Assembly: GCA_009927045.1 (NCBI GenBank)
Contig: RFNT01000165.1
Location: forward strand, 1 to 39,059
Length of the DNA: 39,059 bases
Source: a bacterium
GTDB taxonomy: Bacteria > Bdellovibrionota > FAC87 > UBA2466
Direction: 5' to 3'
In this document: positions 34,999 to 39,059 of the stretch, in pieces
Position numbering within the stretch: the stretch's first letter is position 1
Layout of the letters: every line of letters begins with the position of its first letter
Made by a program: the position numbers and the translations under genes
The notes under the pieces: model-generated
Seen by the model: only the letters and a program-made list of their open reading frames with translations
Told to the model about the DNA's origin: nothing
Database searches by the model: none

Positions 34999-35384
34999 GA
35001 GGTGTATTAATACTGGGTCTAGTTCTCTCTGCTGTTCTAACAGCAGATGAACTGAATCAATGTGTGGAACGGCTTCAAAAGTTGAATTTGCGCGTTCGGA
35101 GTGGGCATTGGACAGTATGGGCTCACCTCAACCCCAGTTTTCAAGCTTGGGTTTCGATTTCCGAAGGGCGTTTGGAATCTTATCGATTCTCAGAACCCTT
35201 TGGAAATGTATCCAAAGAAAATCCCCAATCATTTCTGTATTCAAATGCAGTGGAGAGTTGTCGCGAGTTTTGCGATGATTTCGAATCAGAAATAAAAAAA
35301 CAAATTGGGTTCCAATTAGTTGCCACCGGTTTAGTGGCTGGGTTAGTACTTCTAAGTCTAAGACGATTCAAGAGAAGGCCATGA
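34995..35384 (+). CDS. Small bitopic membrane protein of unknown function
   Basis: A 129-residue protein, not recognised. It has a signal peptide (GVLILGLVLSAVLTA) and a periplasmic segment of about 80 residues with three cysteines (NQC, SCREFC). A C-terminal transmembrane helix (QLVATGLVAGLVLLSL) ends in a basic tail, RRFKRRP. That predicts a single-pass protein with its body in the periplasm. Both ends overlap neighbours as ATGA: prmA before and thiB after. No GlyGly-CTERM, PEP-CTERM or LPXTG signature is apparent. A role with the thiamine transporter is suggested only by position. Confidence 0.82.
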   Translation: MRGVLILGLVLSAVLTADELNQCVERLQKLNLRVRSGHWTVWAHLNPSFQAWVSISEGRLESYRFSEPFGNVSKENPQSFLYSNAVESCREFCDDFESEIKKQIGFQLVATGLVAGLVLLSLRRFKRRP

Positions 35385-36388
35385 TTCGACTGATCCTATT
35401 CATTCAGCTGCTGATGGGTTTCTCACTGGCAGAAACTCAGAACGCGCCCGTGCGTGTCTATACCTATGATGCGTTGACGGGAAAGGGGAGCTTTGCCGCT
35501 TATCTAGGGGAAGAATTCAAGAAAAAGGGGGGATCCGTTGAATGGATTTCCTTTGGAACTGCAGGTGAAGCACTCAATCAAATCGTAATTGAGGGTGAAA
35601 AGACTCGAGCAGATGTGATTATGGGATTGGATCCCGTGCTGTTTCAAAAAGGTGCAGATCGAAAAATTTTTGAGCCTGTATCAGCGGATGTGAAGAGAAA
35701 CATTTTCCCAGAGCTTCTTTTAAAGCAGGCACCTGCTTTCGTGCCATATGATTTTGGTTACCTAGCCTTTGTCTACGATAACCGGGTCACCCCCGCGCTC
35801 TCATCACCCTCATTGGAAAGTTTTGTAACGCAGATTCGAAAAACAGATAAGGTCGTTCTTCAGGATCCACGTACCTCGCTTTTAGGAATGGAGTTTTTGA
35901 TTTGGACTCGGGAAAAACTAAAATCGGGATTTAGCCAGTTTTGGACAAACTTAGTCCCCCATATTTTAACCATTTCTCCTGGATGGTCGGGTGCCTATGA
36001 ATTATTTCTTCGGGGGCAGGCCCAGTACGTGCTTTCATACACCACCAGTCCTGCTTATCATGTCATGCGGGAAAATAAGGACCATATCCGAGCGGTTCTT
36101 TTTCAGGAGGGGCATTTTAAACAGGTGGAGGGATTAGCCCTGCTAAAAACCAGCAAACAAAAACATAAAGCGCTGGAATTGATTCGGTTAGTTTTAAGTC
36201 AAGAAGCCCAAACTCAATTGCCCACTTATCAATGGATGTATCCTGTTCATAAAAATGTAAAGTTGCCAAAGGAATTTACAAAACTAGAAGTTCCAAAAAT
36301 GGCAGAAATGAATTGGCAAAGAGTTTTCCGTGAAAAAGAGCAGTGGATCAAAGAGTGGACACTGATTATGAGTAAGAAATCACCATGA
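35381..36388 (+). CDS. thiB: Thiamine ABC transporter, substrate-binding protein
   Basis: The periplasmic thiamine/TPP-binding protein (ThiB/TbpA), 335 residues. A Sec signal (LILFIQLLMGFSLA, cleavage near residue 17) precedes VRVYTYDALTGKG. Family blocks are ADVIMGLD, FVPYDFGYLAFVYD, LQDPRTSLLGMEFLIW, SGAYELFLRGQAQYVLSYTT and SPAYH, then EGHFKQVEG and QWMYPVH. SGW/SGAY with LVLSYTTSPAYH is diagnostic for the thiamine branch. It starts inside the previous stop (ATGA) and ends in the thiP start (ATGA). No TPP riboswitch is seen before it. Confidence 0.94.
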   Translation: MIRLILFIQLLMGFSLAETQNAPVRVYTYDALTGKGSFAAYLGEEFKKKGGSVEWISFGTAGEALNQIVIEGEKTRADVIMGLDPVLFQKGADRKIFEPVSADVKRNIFPELLLKQAPAFVPYDFGYLAFVYDNRVTPALSSPSLESFVTQIRKTDKVVLQDPRTSLLGMEFLIWTREKLKSGFSQFWTNLVPHILTISPGWSGAYELFLRGQAQYVLSYTTSPAYHVMRENKDHIRAVLFQEGHFKQVEGLALLKTSKQKHKALELIRLVLSQEAQTQLPTYQWMYPVHKNVKLPKEFTKLEVPKMAEMNWQRVFREKEQWIKEWTLIMSKKSP

Positions 36389-37908
36389 ATTGGATCTTAA
36401 CTCTGCCCATCTTGGTGTTCATGGTTTCCTTTTTTGTTCTGCCCATCGGGAATCTTTTTTTCCTGACTTCTAGTGGTGTTGCAGAAAATATCTTTCAGGA
36501 TCCTTATTTCAATCATGTGTTGCGCTTCACGTATCTGCAGGCGGCTTACAGTGCTTTCTTGAGTGTTGGGTTTGGATTTGTTGCTGCGTTTCTTATCAAA
36601 GAATGGCGAATTTTAGGTGGGAACTTGTTGTGGCGTCTCGGGTTGTTATTTTCCTCTCTGCCCTCCATTGTGGTTGCTTTAGGCCTTCTGGGGAGCTGGG
36701 GTCCTAGTATCGGATTTGGTTGGACTGGTATTCTGATCGGCCATTTGTTTTTGAATTTTGGGATTCCGATGCGGCTCATCGGGGTCGCTTTGCAGGATAG
36801 AAATCGTACCCCAGAGTTGTTGGCCAATTCGCTGGGGATGAATAAGAGGCGTGTATTTTTTGAAATCACATTGCCACAACTCAAAAGCAGCCTGATGGCT
36901 TCATGGATTCTTTCCTTTTTGTACAGTTCTACTAGTTTGTTTATTGTGATGTTTTTGGGGGGAGGTCCTCGTTTCACAACCTTGGAAGTCTTGCTCTACG
37001 AAGCAGTGAAATTGAATCTGAACACTCCAAAAGCAATTCAAATCGCTTCTCTCCAGGCGCTGATCGGAGGCCTGTTATTCCTTTGCTATTATCGAATGCA
37101 AAAACGTCGGGTTCAGGAAGGACAACAACCCCGAGTGAATCTTTTTCTCTCGGAAAAAAGATGGGTTAGGGTTTCGGTTTCGCTGGTGTTTTGGGTCATT
37201 ACCATTTCAATGCTGGGTATTCCTCTTATTTTCATCTTAAAGGATGCCGCGTGGGACTGGTCTTCCAACTTTACGAGCTCTCTACTTCAAGCCACGGTCT
37301 CTTCTCTGAAAATCGGCTTCTGCGTGGTGGTCTTAGGAAATTGCATCCTTTATCCTTTTTTACATTATATCTATCGGGAAAAAGGTAATCTCCTTCGTAG
37401 TGGGAGTGTTTGGTTGGTCATTTTACCCCAGTTTTTTTCAGGGGCCGTGGTGGCCTTTGCCCTTTCTGTATTTTACCCCTCACTAAGAGGAAATGATGAA
37501 TGGGGAATCTTGGGTGTTGTATTAACGCAAACCTTGTTTGCAGTTCCTCTGATGTATTTTGCCCTAAACGAAGGGTTTGAAAGGATGGCTCAAGAAAGAT
37601 TTTGGATTGCCCAGAGCTTGGGTGCGAATCGTTGGCAAAGATTTTTCCATGTTGAGTTGCCCAGTATGAGGCGTCCTTTACTTTTATCAATGCTTATCGG
37701 CTTTGGCTTTTCGCTGGGAGAAGTGGTGAGTTTGTTGCTATTTGCCCCTGCACATTTGCAGACATTGTCATTAACATTATTTCAAGCCATGAGCAGGTAC
37801 CGATTTCAGGAGGCGCACGCGGCTACTGGAGTTTTATTAGTGATGATTATCGTCCTTTTTTTAATTATGGGCTCCGTGGAGGAAAAAGATGGCTCTGGTC
37901 AATATTAA
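36385..37908 (+). CDS. thiP: Thiamine ABC transporter, permease
   Basis: A 507-residue inner-membrane protein with about twelve hydrophobic segments in two homologous halves, the fused-permease form seen in ThiP. Each half has an EAA-type loop that contacts the ATPase: ELLANSLGMNKRRVFFEITLP near residue 145-165 and IAQSLGANRWQRFFHVELP near 410-430. A central variable loop (about 230-255) separates the halves. The start overlaps the thiB stop (ATGA). The 3' end overlaps thiQ by 20 bases, with the thiQ ribosome-binding site inside thiP. Confidence 0.93.
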   Translation: MNWILTLPILVFMVSFFVLPIGNLFFLTSSGVAENIFQDPYFNHVLRFTYLQAAYSAFLSVGFGFVAAFLIKEWRILGGNLLWRLGLLFSSLPSIVVALGLLGSWGPSIGFGWTGILIGHLFLNFGIPMRLIGVALQDRNRTPELLANSLGMNKRRVFFEITLPQLKSSLMASWILSFLYSSTSLFIVMFLGGGPRFTTLEVLLYEAVKLNLNTPKAIQIASLQALIGGLLFLCYYRMQKRRVQEGQQPRVNLFLSEKRWVRVSVSLVFWVITISMLGIPLIFILKDAAWDWSSNFTSSLLQATVSSLKIGFCVVVLGNCILYPFLHYIYREKGNLLRSGSVWLVILPQFFSGAVVAFALSVFYPSLRGNDEWGILGVVLTQTLFAVPLMYFALNEGFERMAQERFWIAQSLGANRWQRFFHVELPSMRRPLLLSMLIGFGFSLGEVVSLLLFAPAHLQTLSLTLFQAMSRYRFQEAHAATGVLLVMIIVLFLIMGSVEEKDGSGQY

Positions 37909-38593
37909 TCAATTGAAAGTGAGACAGGGCGCTTTTGAGTTGAGCATTCCAGAATTGAGAATAGAAGCTGGTCAGATTTTAGGGGTTATGGGGAAGAGTG
38001 GGGCCGGTAAGACTACTTTTCTTCACGCGCTGATGGGATTTCTACCGATCCTTTCCGGTGAAATAGAAGTCAAGGGTCAATCCGTTGGGAATCTTTCGAC
38101 AGAAAAAAGAGGGATTGCTCTGATGTTTCAGAAACCGTGGTTGTTTGAACATCAGACGGTGATTGAAAATGTAGGGTTTGGCCTCGCCATTCAGGGAATT
38201 TCAAAGGAAGCCCGTCTGACTCAAGCAAGAGACTGGTTAAAAAAAATGCAGATTGCCGATTTGGAAGATCGAAAAGCCTGGGAAGTATCGGGCGGACAAG
38301 CTCAACGAGTAGCCCTGGCGCGTGCGATGGCTGTGGGCTTTCCGTTACTGCTTTTGGATGAACCCTTTTCTGCCGTAGAAGCCCCCTTGCGGAAAGATCT
38401 CAGAAAGCTCGTGAGGGATCTCATTCAAGAATCCCAAAAAGCAGCTATTGTTGTGAGCCATGATTGGCGTGATCTGGAAGAGCTTGCCGCACACATCCTG
38501 GTATTAGACCGGGGGGAGATTATTGCAAATGAAACCCCACAAAACTTGAAAACACATCCTGACTTACAAATTCGTTCTATCTGCGAATCCTAA
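37889..38593 (+). CDS. thiQ: Thiamine ABC transporter, ATP-binding protein
   Basis: A 234-residue ABC ATPase. Walker A is GKSGAGKT (35-42), the Q-loop Gln81 lies in MFQKPWLF, the signature is VSGGQAQRVALARA (133-146), Walker B is LLLLDE (153-158) and the switch His191 lies in VVSHDW. The D-loop reads SAVEAPLR, where SALDPxLR is usual. Position after thiB-thiP makes thiamine import the clear assignment. A strong GGAGG lies upstream within thiP. The last 17 bases overlap the convergent lpxC gene. Confidence 0.93.
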   Translation: MALVNINQLKVRQGAFELSIPELRIEAGQILGVMGKSGAGKTTFLHALMGFLPILSGEIEVKGQSVGNLSTEKRGIALMFQKPWLFEHQTVIENVGFGLAIQGISKEARLTQARDWLKKMQIADLEDRKAWEVSGGQAQRVALARAMAVGFPLLLLDEPFSAVEAPLRKDLRKLVRDLIQESQKAAIVVSHDWRDLEELAAHILVLDRGEIIANETPQNLKTHPDLQIRSICES

Positions 38594-39059
38594 GTGCTTT
38601 CCCTTGAGAAGCTGCAGCGGCAGGATAGGGACGAAGAGATTCGGGAGCGAGAGTCTCCCAATGATGAGGATGGGTGGCTAAAGCCTTTAGCAGGGCGAGA
38701 TGAATCGCATGCCCGCCTCTAAAACTCACTAATTCACCTTCAACCCATGAACCGCACAATGCGAGATCTCCCAGAGCATCCAACCATTTATGTCGCACGC
38801 ACTCATCTTGAAATCGCATGCCTTCTGGATTGAGAACTGAGGTCTCCGAAAATCCTAAAACATTTTCCAGCGAAGCTCCGAGGGCCAGTTGTCTTGCTTT
38901 TAACCGATCGAGATCCGCTAAAAAGCCAAAAGTACGAGCGGATCCTATCATCTCAGAAAAAGACTTCGGAGAAACATCCATGGCAAAAGTTTGAGCTCCA
39001 ATTTCAGGATGAGGAAAATCAATCGAAGTCGTGAGCCGTAAGCTTTTGCGGGGTAAAAG
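38577..39059 (-). CDS. lpxC: UDP-3-O-acyl-N-acetylglucosamine deacetylase LpxC, C-terminal part
   Basis: The frame runs open from the window edge to TAG at 38577-38579, giving the last 160 residues; the N-terminus lies outside. LpxC is the zinc-dependent, committed enzyme of lipid A synthesis. Visible motifs: ARTFGFLADLDRLKARQLAL, LGASLENVL, VLNPEGMRFQDECVRHKWLD and GDLALCGSWVEGELVSFRGGH. His90 and Asp94 in RHKWLD are two of the three zinc ligands, and His117 in GGHAIH is the conserved catalytic-site His. The open frame extends beyond the apparent Met at 38981, and its residues (SIDFPHPEIGAQTFAMDVS) match the family, so that Met is internal. It confirms an outer membrane. Confidence 0.95.
   Translation of the reverse strand, partial: LLPRKSLRLTTSIDFPHPEIGAQTFAMDVSPKSFSEMIGSARTFGFLADLDRLKARQLALGASLENVLGFSETSVLNPEGMRFQDECVRHKWLDALGDLALCGSWVEGELVSFRGGHAIHLALLKALATHPHHWETLAPESLRPYPAAAASQGKALRIRR

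Noticed and set aside
34999-35380. TPP riboswitch before thiB
   Set aside because: thiB is preceded by a coding gene with overlapping ends, and no THI-box-like sequence was recognised there.
38577-38981. Stand-alone 134-residue minus-strand protein
   Set aside because: The same frame stays open to the window edge with LpxC-like residues, so the Met at 38981 is internal to lpxC.

Overview
The window reads as a compact chromosomal segment of a Gram-negative bacterium. Evidence for this: LpxC (lipid A), a heptose-epimerase-like enzyme, two probable outer-membrane beta-barrels, a lipobox lipoprotein, and many proteins with Sec signal peptides. Secreted hydrolases are plentiful: a papain-type protease, a subtilase, a phospholipase-D-type enzyme and a choloylglycine-hydrolase-family enzyme. 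Together with TPR and Ig-like proteins and the compact gene order, this fits Bdellovibrionota or a related deltaproteobacterial-grade lineage. The taxonomic placement is inference; no marker gene settles it. I see no transposase, integrase, CRISPR, tRNA or rRNA, so this looks like ordinary chromosome rather than a mobile island.

Layout, left to right. Positions 1-1817 (minus) hold pdxS-pdxT (PLP synthase) followed by a rhomboid-like membrane gene cut by the window edge. Positions 1943-13516 (plus) hold one tightly packed chain: pyrB-pyrC-carA-unknown-carB-greA-recG-secreted amidotransferase-like protein-thioredoxin-like protein-msrB. Most junctions are ATGA overlaps. It combines de novo pyrimidine synthesis with transcript cleavage, fork repair and sulfur redox repair. 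An unrecognised 224-residue protein sits between the two carbamoyl-phosphate synthase genes.

Positions 13503-20060 hold an Ig-like lipoprotein, adenine deaminase, a secreted papain-type protease with a clear intrinsic terminator, a PlsC-type acyltransferase and a beta-barrel protein. Positions 20123-25583 hold a small secreted protein, an MscS channel, a dimethylargininase-like enzyme, a second barrel-like protein, an Rsm22/METTL17-type methyltransferase homologue and a Cys-rich secreted protein ending in a GspG-like domain. Positions 25785-32538 hold a choloylglycine-hydrolase-family enzyme, a PLD-family protein, a heptose-epimerase-like protein, a fungal-type cytosine deaminase, a subtilase and an orphan NtrC-type response regulator.

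Positions 32724-38593 (plus) hold a TPR gene split by an apparent one-base frameshift, then prmA, a small membrane protein and the thiamine ABC transporter thiB-thiP-thiQ, again nearly all overlapping. The window ends in the C-terminal half of lpxC on the minus strand.

I found no clear defence system or other obviously new multi-gene system. The best leads are the unknown gene inside carA-carB, the secreted GspG-domain fusion, the structured leader before the epimerase gene, the frameshifted TPR gene, and the small bitopic protein coupled to prmA and thiBPQ.
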